Assembly: GCA_014239035.1 (NCBI GenBank) | Contig: JAAZZY010000027.1 | Location: 1-16,930, forward strand | Length of the DNA: 16,930 nt | Direction: 5' to 3' | Origin: Chlamydiia bacterium | GTDB lineage: Bacteria > Chlamydiota > Chlamydiia > Chlamydiales > JAAZZY01 | Shown here: piece by piece, positions 1 to 6,072 of the stretch | Position numbering within the stretch: position 1 is the stretch's first letter | Layout: every line of letters begins with the position of its first letter | Notes under the pieces: model-generated | Database searches by the model: none | What the model was told of the DNA's origin: nothing | The model's input: only the letters and a program-made list of their open reading frames with translations | Program-made: the position numbers and the translations under genes

Positions 1-109
1 GCCCCATCGATATAGCCAAACGAGCAGCATATACAATTAAAAGCTCCGCACCGAGATATAGGCAGGCTATTCCTCCTAGAAGAAATAAAACCAAACTAAA
101 TATTTGCAT
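1..109 (-). CDS. Sodium/calcium exchanger-family protein, N-terminal part (partial)
   Basis: An open frame starts at the ATG read leftward from 109 and runs off the left edge of the window, giving 36 codons without a stop. The peptide is strongly hydrophobic and contains LFLLGGIACLYLGAELLIVY followed by AARLAISMG. This resembles the first membrane helix of the CaCA (YrbG/CaxA-like) cation exchangers, where a helix with the pattern G-x-x-x-L-x-x-G-A-E-x-L-V leads into a short loop with A-x-x-x-G. Members of that family exchange calcium for sodium or protons across the inner membrane. The assignment rests on this one helix, so another multi-pass transporter is possible. It diverges from the secreted-protein gene starting at 170, with about 60 bases between. 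No clear ribosome binding site is seen. Confidence 0.55.
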   Translation of the reverse strand, partial: MQIFSLVLFLLGGIACLYLGAELLIVYAARLAISMG

Positions 110-169
110 GATTTGAAAGGCTTGTCTTATAGTCCAATTTTTTATTGTATAACTAAAAATGGGATTGTC

Positions 170-1045
170 GTGAAATATCTTTTTTTTTTTTTTTTCTGTA
201 TACTTTCTGCAAATCTTTATCCCGTGTTTAATTTAGATGTCCAAAATAAATCATCAACCTCACAATCGAGTCAAACTAGTTCGACAACCTCTCAATCTAC
301 CCAAAGTAGCTCAACAACTTCAAGTGACCAGCTGGACCTAAGTAGTGCAATGAATCCGAACGAACAACAGAGTACCGGCCTAAATAGGCTATCGAACAAA
401 CAAAAGGCGGCTCTATCTAGCTGGATAGAATCGTATTCAAGTACTCAAGCGCAAAAACAACAAACCCAGCAAGCGCAGGTAAAACCCAATGCTATTTCAG
501 CTATAGTAGGAGACGGTCATTTTGTAAAACTTGCTGATGGATCAGTTTGGAATATAAGCCCAAATTCTTGGATCAACACCTTCTATTGGAAACAAGGAGA
601 TATCGTCAATGTGGGAAAATCTCTAGACACTCTTTTTCCCTATACTCTAACCAATGAAAGTTCTAACTTGCCAGTAACTGCGCAAAAAGGTTCTCAAGAA
701 GCAACAAGCATCATGTCGGAGAGCTTGACTATCAGTGCGATAAATGATGGGGGAGAATTTATTACTTTAAGCAATGGATCTGTTTGGCAGGTCTCTTCTT
801 CTCTTCGCTACCAATCAGCCGGGTGGTCGGTTGGGCAATCTATCTTTATAGCCAAAGCTCAAGGAACAGGAGGAGCTTTCAACCTACTAAATGGCCAGAC
901 CACAAGAACGGTCACTGCTCAATCTTATAAAAGCGCACCCACAAACAAAAATAGCGCTGCAAATAATTCATCCTCTAGCAATAATAGCTCCCAAAATATA
1001 GCCTCAAATAGCAATGTTAGCCAAAATTCATCTCAAACAAATTAA
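170..1045 (+). CDS. Secreted protein with two copies of a ~65-residue domain and Ser/Gln/Asn-rich linkers
   Basis: Function unknown. I place the start at the GTG at 170, because a signal peptide (MKYLFFFFFCILSANLYP) follows at once and GGGA lies 5 bases upstream; a TTG at 104 would add 22 residues without such support. The product is 291 residues. Residues about 25-105 are rich in Ser, Thr and Gln. Residues about 107-172 and 187-251 are two diverged copies of one unit: ISAI, then a Gly/Asp turn, F-(V/I)-x-L, GSVW, a later Trp, and a closing VTAQ. The tail after 255 is rich in Ser and Asn. The protein is probably exported to the periplasm or surface. The five Phe codons of the signal peptide lie in a run of 16 T (180-195). 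Its 3' end overlaps folB by 32 bases, suggesting co-transcription. Confidence 0.7.
   Translation: MKYLFFFFFCILSANLYPVFNLDVQNKSSTSQSSQTSSTTSQSTQSSSTTSSDQLDLSSAMNPNEQQSTGLNRLSNKQKAALSSWIESYSSTQAQKQQTQQAQVKPNAISAIVGDGHFVKLADGSVWNISPNSWINTFYWKQGDIVNVGKSLDTLFPYTLTNESSNLPVTAQKGSQEATSIMSESLTISAINDGGEFITLSNGSVWQVSSSLRYQSAGWSVGQSIFIAKAQGTGGAFNLLNGQTTRTVTAQSYKSAPTNKNSAANNSSSSNNSSQNIASNSNVSQNSSQTN
180..195 (+). repeat. Homopolymer of 16 T inside the signal-peptide codons
   Basis: Sixteen consecutive T follow the C of a Leu codon and encode the Phe run of the signal peptide. Gain or loss of one T shifts the frame. By direct reading, one extra T gives a stop at 229-231 and one fewer gives a stop at 234-236, so either change truncates the protein within about 15 codons. 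Tracts this long slip readily during replication, and sequencing error is also possible. Confidence 0.95.
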
Positions 1046-1367
1046 AATTAGCACCATTATTGGAGCTAGAATAAAAGAGCGATCTGAAAGGCAGCCCCTG
1101 ATTATAGACGCCTCTTTTGAAATAGACATCAAAAAGGCAGTGCAAACAGACCAAATGGAAGATACTGTAGACTACTCAGAAATAGCCAAAGAAATCATTG
1201 CTGTTTCAGAGTCTACAAAATTTAATCTTTTAGAATCTTTTGCAGCGCACATAGCCCAAACTATCCTAGAAAAATTCAGTCTTAAAAGCATCTCACTAAT
1301 TGTACATAAGCCTCATGCTACTAAGGGAGTATCAGAAGTCTCTATCGAGTATTTTTTGCAGCCTTGA
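1014..1367 (+). CDS. folB: Dihydroneopterin aldolase FolB
   Basis: The enzyme cleaves 7,8-dihydroneopterin to 6-hydroxymethyl-7,8-dihydropterin and glycolaldehyde in cytoplasmic folate synthesis. The 117-residue product has normal family length and one FolB domain. Family catalytic positions known from the S. aureus enzyme can be placed: Glu22 after IGARIK, Tyr54 in TVDYSEI, Glu74 in NLLES and Lys99 in VHKPHA. Nothing suggests inactivation. The ATG at 1014 lies inside the 3' end of the preceding secreted-protein gene (32-base overlap), so translation may be coupled; no good Shine-Dalgarno sequence precedes it. No other folate gene is next to it, unlike the folX-folP-folA grouping I remember for C. 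trachomatis. FolX-like epimerase is the main alternative, but the catalytic set and context-free length favour FolB. Confidence 0.88.
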   Translation: MLAKIHLKQIKISTIIGARIKERSERQPLIIDASFEIDIKKAVQTDQMEDTVDYSEIAKEIIAVSESTKFNLLESFAAHIAQTILEKFSLKSISLIVHKPHATKGVSEVSIEYFLQP

Positions 1368-1392
1368 TTAATAATGTCCTTTTTCTAAGATA

Positions 1393-1758
1393 GTGACTGG
1401 CAGACGAAAAACAAGTAGGTTGAGTATGAATTATCAGTTTACAGAATCAGTCCAGAAAGATATGGGCGGTATTTTAAAGATTCAGCTTAATAGAGTTGAA
1501 AAAAGGCTCAAAGAAAAAGAAATTAAACTATCTTACTCCCCTGAGAGTTTAGAATTACTAGCTCTAAAAGGATATGATCAAGACTTTGGCGCAAAACCCC
1601 TTAAGCATTTTATCCACCAAAAAGTGTCAATCCCTTTATCTAAAGCTATTTTAGCGGGACAAAGCCAATATGGATCAAGGGTAGAACTTGCAACAGATGA
1701 CAACGAAATAACCTTCATGAAAAAAACCTCTAGAAATCTAGAGGAGATAACAGTTTAG
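1393..1758 (+). pseudogene. Remnant of ClpB: C-terminal D2 small domain only
   Basis: The frame encodes about 100 residues that match the extreme C-terminus of the ClpB disaggregase: ILKIQLNRVEKRLKEKEIKL, then LALKGYDQDFGAKPLKHFIH, then PLSKAILAG. In ClpB this is the small alpha/beta domain after the second ATPase module (sensor-2 GAR-type motif, here GAKPLK). Both Walker A/B modules, the middle domain and the N-domain are absent. Upstream sequence is folB, so there is no room for them. ClpB is normally about 860 residues. The frame is intact, from a GTG at 1393 or an ATG at 1426. Either this is the leftover of a broken second clpB copy, or a short protein is still made. Its stop overlaps the AGGA ahead of the methyltransferase gene. 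The final 15 or so residues are unlike ClpB. Confidence 0.75.
1720..1744 (-). terminator. Possible leftward terminator: 8-bp perfect stem with T7 on the minus strand
   Basis: CCTCTAGA-AA-TCTAGAGG (1727-1744) is a perfect 8-bp inverted repeat with a 2-base centre. The top strand has seven A just before it (1720-1726), so read leftward it is a hairpin followed by seven T, the form of an intrinsic terminator. It sits in the last codons of the ClpB remnant. The nearest leftward gene, sthA, ends about 860 bases to the right, so it has no obvious job. The two-base loop would force at least one end pair open. Confidence 0.3.
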
Positions 1759-1768
1759 GAAAAAATCT

Positions 1769-2611
1769 ATGAATAAATTTTTAATACTCCTCCTTATTAT
1801 ACAAACTTCCATTTTATCAGCTTATGAAGTCCATGTCTGGGACGGCAAAAACTACCAAGAAAATAGTGAGTCTCAAAAGCGTACTGCGGAATTTATACTA
1901 GAAAAGTTTAAGTTTGATGGAAATGAAGAAATACTAGACCTAGGTTGCGGAGATGGAAAAATCAGCGCTCAACTATCTAGGTTTGTGCCCAAAGGTCACA
2001 CGCTTGGCATAGACCTTTCTAAAAATATGATCGATTTTGCAACACAGACTTTTCCAGTAAGTGAATATCATAACCTTGACTTCTCCACTGGTGATGCTTG
2101 CAAGCTTGCTTATGAAAACTCATTTGATCTCATTTTTTCATTTACAGCTCTTCAGTGGGCGCAAGATCATAAAGAGGTTCTACTTGGCATGCACAATGCC
2201 CTTAAATCAGGCGGAACGATTGCTCTATCGATGCCCATGGGCTTCCCCCTAACTATCGACCAGGCTTTAGACGAAATGGCATCTAAAGAGAAATGGAGAG
2301 CTTTTTTTGTTGATTTCTCTTCGGGCTTTAATTTTGTTACACTTGAAAACTATCAGAGCCTCTTAGTTCAAAGTGGTTTTGAGATTAACTTGATTGAGAA
2401 AATACCACAAAAAGATCTCTTTGAGAGCAAAGAAGTTTTAAGAAAATTTATTTTACAGTGGCTTCCCCACTTGCGTGTGATTCCACAAGATCTAAAAGCT
2501 TCTTTTATGGATGAATTTATTGATCGTTACATGGAACTTGAAGGGATAGAAGAGGATGATTCTGTCTATTTTTTTCCGACGCACTTAACAGTCATTGCAC
2601 ACAAAATTTAA
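1769..2611 (+). CDS. Class I SAM-dependent methyltransferase with N-terminal signal peptide (Tam/BioC-like)
   Basis: The 280-residue product has a Rossmann-type methyltransferase fold. Motif I is ILDLGCGDGK at residues 55-64. The acidic end of strand 2 is GIDLS, and the post-motif region DLIFSFTALQWAQDH closely resembles trans-aconitate methyltransferase (Tam) and BioC relatives. The substrate is unknown. The first 18 residues, MNKFLILLLIIQTSILSA, have one Lys and then an uninterrupted hydrophobic stretch, which looks like a cleavable signal peptide. The start is fixed by AGGA at 1757-1760, 8 bases upstream of the ATG. No internal start with a comparable site was seen before the motif I region. 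Export would be unusual because S-adenosylmethionine is cytoplasmic; a single membrane anchor is the alternative. The gene follows the ClpB remnant by 10 bases and overlaps sthA, which converges on it, by 4. Confidence 0.85.
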   Translation: MNKFLILLLIIQTSILSAYEVHVWDGKNYQENSESQKRTAEFILEKFKFDGNEEILDLGCGDGKISAQLSRFVPKGHTLGIDLSKNMIDFATQTFPVSEYHNLDFSTGDACKLAYENSFDLIFSFTALQWAQDHKEVLLGMHNALKSGGTIALSMPMGFPLTIDQALDEMASKEKWRAFFVDFSSGFNFVTLENYQSLLVQSGFEINLIEKIPQKDLFESKEVLRKFILQWLPHLRVIPQDLKASFMDEFIDRYMELEGIEEDDSVYFFPTHLTVIAHKI

Positions 2612-4002
2612 TTGCCTAGCTGGTTAAAACCATTAAGTGCAGCAATCCGATATCCTTCTGCATAGGTAGGGTAATTGAAGACTTGATCAATAAAGAAGTC
2701 TATCTTGCTTCTAAAGCTCATCGCAACTTGACCAATGTGTATGACTTCAGTTGCCTGGTGTCCCACAATATGCACGCCTAATATCTCCAGGGTATCGGTA
2801 TGAAAGATAATCTTAAACATGCCCATGTTATTTGAACCATAAATTTGACTGGCGGCTATTTCATAATAATAGGCTCGACCAACTTTGTAGTTATACCCCA
2901 TTTTTTTAACTTCTTCTTCTGTATATCCACAGCAGGATATTTCTGGGATAGTGTAGATCCCCAAAGGGTAGATGTCTGGAAAATGATGCGTTTTTTGATT
3001 ACAGATACTTAAAGCTGCAAGCCTGCCCTGCTCCATACTTGTTGAGGCTAAAGAGGCTCCTCCAATCACATCACCCACTGCATAGATGTTGGGAGTATGC
3101 GTTTGAAAAAGACTATTTGTGTGAATGTATCCACGTGAGGAAACGGAAATTCCAGCATTTTCTAGTCCTAGCTCCTCAATATTTGCCCGCCTTCCCATTG
3201 TATAAAGTAAGACATCAGCGCTTTGAGTCGTTCCATCTTCACAGATGACATAGGCCTTTTGATCTTGAACTCCTATCTCTTTAATTTTCTTTTGAGCTAA
3301 GAATTTCAATCCTATTTCGGAGAGTCCATTTTGGAGGTGAACACCGATCTCACGATCAAGTCTTGGAAGCATATGATCTTTCTTATCTATGACAGTAACT
3401 TCCACACCAAGTGCAGCAAAAAAACTAGCATACTCTGATCCTACAACTCCCCCACCTAATACAATCATGCTTTGAGGAAGCTTGTCCATCTTAAGAAGCG
3501 TTGAAGAGTCTAAGATATATTTGTTGTCAAAAGGAATACCTTCTGGATTACGCGGAGAAGAGCCTGCAGCAATTAAGATATGCTCAGATTTAATTCTATG
3601 CGTAATAGAGCCTTCTTGATTCTTAACATCGACTATCTTCGCACTTTCAAATTGAGCGATACCAAAAACCAGTTGAATATGATTTTTTTTAAAATGCCTT
3701 TCAATTGCTATAACTTGGGCATCCAAGACAGTGTTTAGGCGACAGGTTAAATCCCCTATTGAAATTTCACCAAACTTATAGTCTTTGCTATAAAAGCTAC
3801 GAAGATAAAACTGGGTAAGATCCAAGATTCCCGCTCTTAAAGTCTTAGAGGGAATAGTTCCCGAATGCAGGCATGCACCCCCGAGTTGAGAAGGTTTTTC
3901 AATAACGACAACAGATTTCTTGAGCTTAGATGCCTGAATAGCTGCCTTTTGCCCAGCAGGCCCCGACCCAATTATGACTAAATCTACTGATATATTTTCC
4001 AT
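2608..4002 (-). CDS. sthA: Soluble pyridine nucleotide transhydrogenase SthA
   Basis: This FAD flavoprotein transfers hydride between NADPH and NAD+ in the cytoplasm. The 464 residues have the expected order: FAD site GSGPAG (residues 12-17), the former redox site, an NAD(P) site with GGGVVGSEYASFFAALG, a second FAD site YAVGDVIG, and a dimerisation domain. Two details separate it from lipoamide dehydrogenase. The redox motif is ACLHSGTIPSK, so Cys44 is present but the second Cys of the disulfide is Thr49. The C-terminus reads FNYPTYAEGYRIAALNG in place of the His-x-His-Pro-x-x-x-Glu active-site segment. Both are also features of E. coli SthA. No strong Shine-Dalgarno sequence precedes the ATG. 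It diverges from rpmB with 132 bases between, and overlaps the methyltransferase gene tail to tail by 4 bases. Confidence 0.9.
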   Translation of the reverse strand: MENISVDLVIIGSGPAGQKAAIQASKLKKSVVVIEKPSQLGGACLHSGTIPSKTLRAGILDLTQFYLRSFYSKDYKFGEISIGDLTCRLNTVLDAQVIAIERHFKKNHIQLVFGIAQFESAKIVDVKNQEGSITHRIKSEHILIAAGSSPRNPEGIPFDNKYILDSSTLLKMDKLPQSMIVLGGGVVGSEYASFFAALGVEVTVIDKKDHMLPRLDREIGVHLQNGLSEIGLKFLAQKKIKEIGVQDQKAYVICEDGTTQSADVLLYTMGRRANIEELGLENAGISVSSRGYIHTNSLFQTHTPNIYAVGDVIGGASLASTSMEQGRLAALSICNQKTHHFPDIYPLGIYTIPEISCCGYTEEEVKKMGYNYKVGRAYYYEIAASQIYGSNNMGMFKIIFHTDTLEILGVHIVGHQATEVIHIGQVAMSFRSKIDFFIDQVFNYPTYAEGYRIAALNGFNQLGN

Positions 4003-4075
4003 ACTATGCTTTCAGCCAATAGGTTACGAAAAAACTATCCCGTCTCTAATTGTGATACTGCCAATATATTTTTTC

Positions 4076-4104
4076 TTGTGCAATAAGAATCAAGATGCTA
4101 AGAT
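4076..4104 (+). promoter_or_regulatory. Probable sigma-70-type promoter of rpmB
   Basis: TTGTGC (4076-4081), a 17-base spacer and TAAGAT (4099-4104) fit a housekeeping promoter. TG at 4096-4097 adds an extended -10. Transcription would begin near 4111, about 24 bases before the rpmB ATG, leaving room for AGGAG at 4122-4126. Confidence 0.5.
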
Positions 4105-4134
4105 TTTGCCTTATCATTTTTAGGAGTCCAAATT

Positions 4135-4410
4135 ATGGCGAAAGTTTGTCAAGTAACTGGTAAAAAACCTGTTAGCGGAAGAAGTTACGTATACAGGGGT
4201 ATTGCGAAAAAGAAGAAAGGAATTGGTCTAAATATCACTGGTATCACCAAACGCCGTTTTCAACCTAACTTGATTAAAAAAAGATTTTGGTTTTCTGAAG
4301 AGAAGCGTTTTATCACTATAAAGCTTTCAGCTAAAGCGATGCGCACAATCGATAAGAAAGGCTTAGCTACAATTGTCCGCCAAATGAGAGCCCAAGGCCA
4401 GAAGATTTAA
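4135..4410 (+). CDS. rpmB: 50S ribosomal protein L28
   Basis: L28 is a component of the large ribosomal subunit. The 91-residue basic protein shows the family pattern: MAKVCQVTGKKPVSG at the N-terminus, then TKRRFQPNL, RFWFSEEKRFITIKLSAKAM, and RTIDKKGL near the C-terminus. Length is close to the family norm, with about a dozen more residues in the Lys-rich region near 25-35 than E. coli L28. It has only one Cys, so it is not the four-Cys zinc-binding form. AGGAG lies 8 bases upstream of the ATG, giving a strong start, and an extended -10 promoter precedes it. It stands alone as a transcription unit, with the RING-like gene converging on it 8 bases downstream. In C. trachomatis the same gene (CT086), as I recall, is also near a phospholipase D-like gene, as here. 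Confidence 0.97.
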   Translation: MAKVCQVTGKKPVSGRSYVYRGIAKKKKGIGLNITGITKRRFQPNLIKKRFWFSEEKRFITIKLSAKAMRTIDKKGLATIVRQMRAQGQKI

Positions 4411-4418
4411 TCGCTTCT

Positions 4419-4970
4419 CTATTTGCTAGAAAGTTCTGTGTTACCCATATTTAGCCTTTCCGCACACGCTTCAATGATGTTATATGCTAAATATAAAGCG
4501 CAGCATAGAGGCACTAGTGAAGATTTTGATAAACTAGGCTTTGAATCTAAAGCACATAAATTTGAGCCCCCGCTACATATAAGCAACACCTTTAGAGCAC
4601 TAGCGGCCAGTTTCATACCATAAATCCCTGACATTAATACTGAGGCTTTTAAAGCAGTCAATGATGATGGAGCTTTAGTATACTCACGATTAGGCATACG
4701 AACTAGCTGATACGGCACCTCATAATTCCCTCGACAATGCGGGCAGGACTGGTTCCTTAAATTCGCCCCCCCATCTTCGCTATTTACCCAAGGAAGTATG
4801 CAGTCAAAATGTGCATATTTCCCACAATCAGTCAAAATTAAAGGCTTTCCATCTGACTGCATTTCGCCATAGCTATCAGTGCAAATCATACAAGCATCCC
4901 TAGAATCAGCTCCTCTAGGCAGCTCAGATACAGAACTCAGGCCACAACTATGTCCACTAACAGGTGTCAT
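4419..4970 (-). CDS. RING-finger-like protein with C-terminal hydrophobic segments; candidate host-directed effector
   Basis: The 183-residue product has a eukaryote-like zinc-finger pattern at residues 27-80: C27-x2-C30, then C49-G-K51-Y-A-H54-x2-C57-I-L-P-W61, then C76-P-H-C79-R. This lines up with RING-H2 fingers (CGHxFHxxCIxPW, CPxCR), including the conserved Pro-Trp and the final CPxCR, but the usual His at the fourth ligand is Lys51. RING fingers bind E2 ubiquitin-conjugating enzymes, so an E3 ligase acting in the host is a reasonable inference. The missing ligand leaves activity uncertain. Residues 104-133 and 151-168 are hydrophobic, suggesting membrane attachment. There is no classical signal peptide, so export would need a type III or other signal. 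AGGA lies 13 bases before the ATG, which is rather far. A near-consensus promoter lies upstream. Confidence 0.75.
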   Translation of the reverse strand: MTPVSGHSCGLSSVSELPRGADSRDACMICTDSYGEMQSDGKPLILTDCGKYAHFDCILPWVNSEDGGANLRNQSCPHCRGNYEVPYQLVRMPNREYTKAPSSLTALKASVLMSGIYGMKLAASALKVLLICSGGSNLCALDSKPSLSKSSLVPLCCALYLAYNIIEACAERLNMGNTELSSK

Positions 4971-5052
4971 CTTGATCTATATTTCCTTCTCTTGCATAAT
5001 TAAAATAAAATTTACCAACTCTTTCAAAGCAGGCTACTTAACGTCGCTTACT

Positions 5053-5066
5053 GCTATAATTATAGC
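5053..5066. repeat. 14-bp perfect palindrome with overlapping TATAAT boxes on both strands
   Basis: GCTATAATTATAGC equals its own reverse complement. It contains TATAAT at 5055-5060 on the top strand and at 5064-5059 on the bottom strand. Only the bottom-strand copy has a good -35 at 17 bases. A rightward start from the top-strand copy would be near 5067, about 30 bases before the phospholipase D-like gene, but positions 5031-5038 hold no good -35. The palindrome could be a regulator site or simply follow from the sequence of two facing -10 boxes. Confidence 0.8.
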
Positions 5067-5087
5067 GTAAATAATATTCTCTGTAAA
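5059..5087 (-). promoter_or_regulatory. Near-consensus sigma-70-type promoter of the RING-like gene
   Basis: Read leftward, TTTACA (5087-5082), a 17-base spacer and a perfect TATAAT (5064-5059) make the strongest promoter match in the window. Transcription should start near 5052, giving a leader of about 80 bases before the ATG at 4970. The -10 lies inside a 14-bp palindrome. Confidence 0.7.
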
Positions 5088-5096
5088 TAGGTCCAA

Positions 5097-6071
5097 ATGA
5101 GCAAGAAACTATCCCTAACCATCTGTATATTAACACTCTTTATATTTAATCCCTTCAAGGTTTTATCAAATCTTAATAATGAAGCCTCTTTAATCTTCTA
5201 CTGCAATCAGAGCAGAAGAGACCTTAAAAGCTCTTTACTTAAGAGTATTAAGAAGGCTAAAGATGAGATCTACATAAGCGTCTACTCTCTCTCTGATCCT
5301 GATCTGATCAAAATCCTCAACACAAGAGCAAATGAAGGTCTAAAAATTGAGATCCGGGTAGATCGAAAACAAGCAATATCCCTCAGAAAAAAGCTCTCAG
5401 AAAGGGTCTCTCTAACAACCATTAGCCAAAGCGGACTCATGCATCAGAAAGTCTTTTTAGTAGATAATCTCTGCTATTTAGGATCTGCAAACCTAACCTC
5501 TCAATCTCTTCGCATGCACGACAACCTCATGTTATCAGTCAACCATGAAAAGCTTAACGATTACCTTAAAAATGAGCTGTTTCATTCTGATTCTAAAGGT
5601 TCTCAAATTCCCTTTAAATCAGACTATCTTCAACTATATTTAATGCCCAACAAACAGGTCTTAGAGCAAATATTAGACCGCCTTCAAAAAGCAGAGCACT
5701 CGATCCAAATTGCCATGTTTACCTTCACTCACCCTAAAATTTATCAAGCCCTAAAGGAGGCGCATCAAAAAGGAGTTAGAGTTAGGGTTATCTTTGATTA
5801 CCTATCCCATAAAGGAGCCTCTCGCTTTATGGCTCAAAACCTCAAAGATGAAAACATCTGCATCTCACATAATAGAGGGCTTGCCCTCATGCACCACAAA
5901 CTTGCTCTAATTGATGAGGAAACTCTTATTATGGGCTCTACCAATTGGACAAAAAGTGGTTTCGAAAAAAATCAAGAGAGCCTACTTCTCATACCGAAAC
6001 TCTCGAAGAAAGATAAAAAATTCGTTAAGAAAGTATTCAGGCACCTTTTCTGGGAAGGGAAGAAAATATGA
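5097..6071 (+). CDS. Exported phospholipase D-family protein with two HKD motifs
   Basis: Members of this superfamily act by a phospho-histidine intermediate on phosphodiester bonds: phospholipases, cardiolipin synthases and some nucleases. The 324 residues begin with a signal peptide (MSKKLSLTICILTLFIFNPF, then KVLS). Both catalytic motifs are complete: H116-x-K118-x4-D123 followed by GSAN, and H266-x-K268-x4-D273 followed by GSTN. Two intact motifs in one short chain fit a PLD-like hydrolase or nuclease of Nuc/CT084 type, and the protein lacks the N-terminal membrane helices of cardiolipin synthase. Its substrate cannot be told from sequence. The ATG at 5097 has only AGG 5 bases upstream, a weak site. 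It diverges from the RING-like gene and ends one base before the converging tsaC. I recall CT084 near rpmB in C. trachomatis, so this is probably the orthologue. Confidence 0.88.
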   Translation: MSKKLSLTICILTLFIFNPFKVLSNLNNEASLIFYCNQSRRDLKSSLLKSIKKAKDEIYISVYSLSDPDLIKILNTRANEGLKIEIRVDRKQAISLRKKLSERVSLTTISQSGLMHQKVFLVDNLCYLGSANLTSQSLRMHDNLMLSVNHEKLNDYLKNELFHSDSKGSQIPFKSDYLQLYLMPNKQVLEQILDRLQKAEHSIQIAMFTFTHPKIYQALKEAHQKGVRVRVIFDYLSHKGASRFMAQNLKDENICISHNRGLALMHHKLALIDEETLIMGSTNWTKSGFEKNQESLLLIPKLSKKDKKFVKKVFRHLFWEGKKI

Positions 6072-6072
6072 G

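Noticed and set aside
104..169. TTG start giving 22 more residues to the secreted protein
   Set aside because: It has no ribosome binding site and would bury the signal peptide; the GTG at 170 is followed directly by it.
2608..4002. Lipoamide dehydrogenase assignment
   Set aside because: The second redox Cys is Thr and the C-terminal His-x-His segment is missing, both as in SthA.
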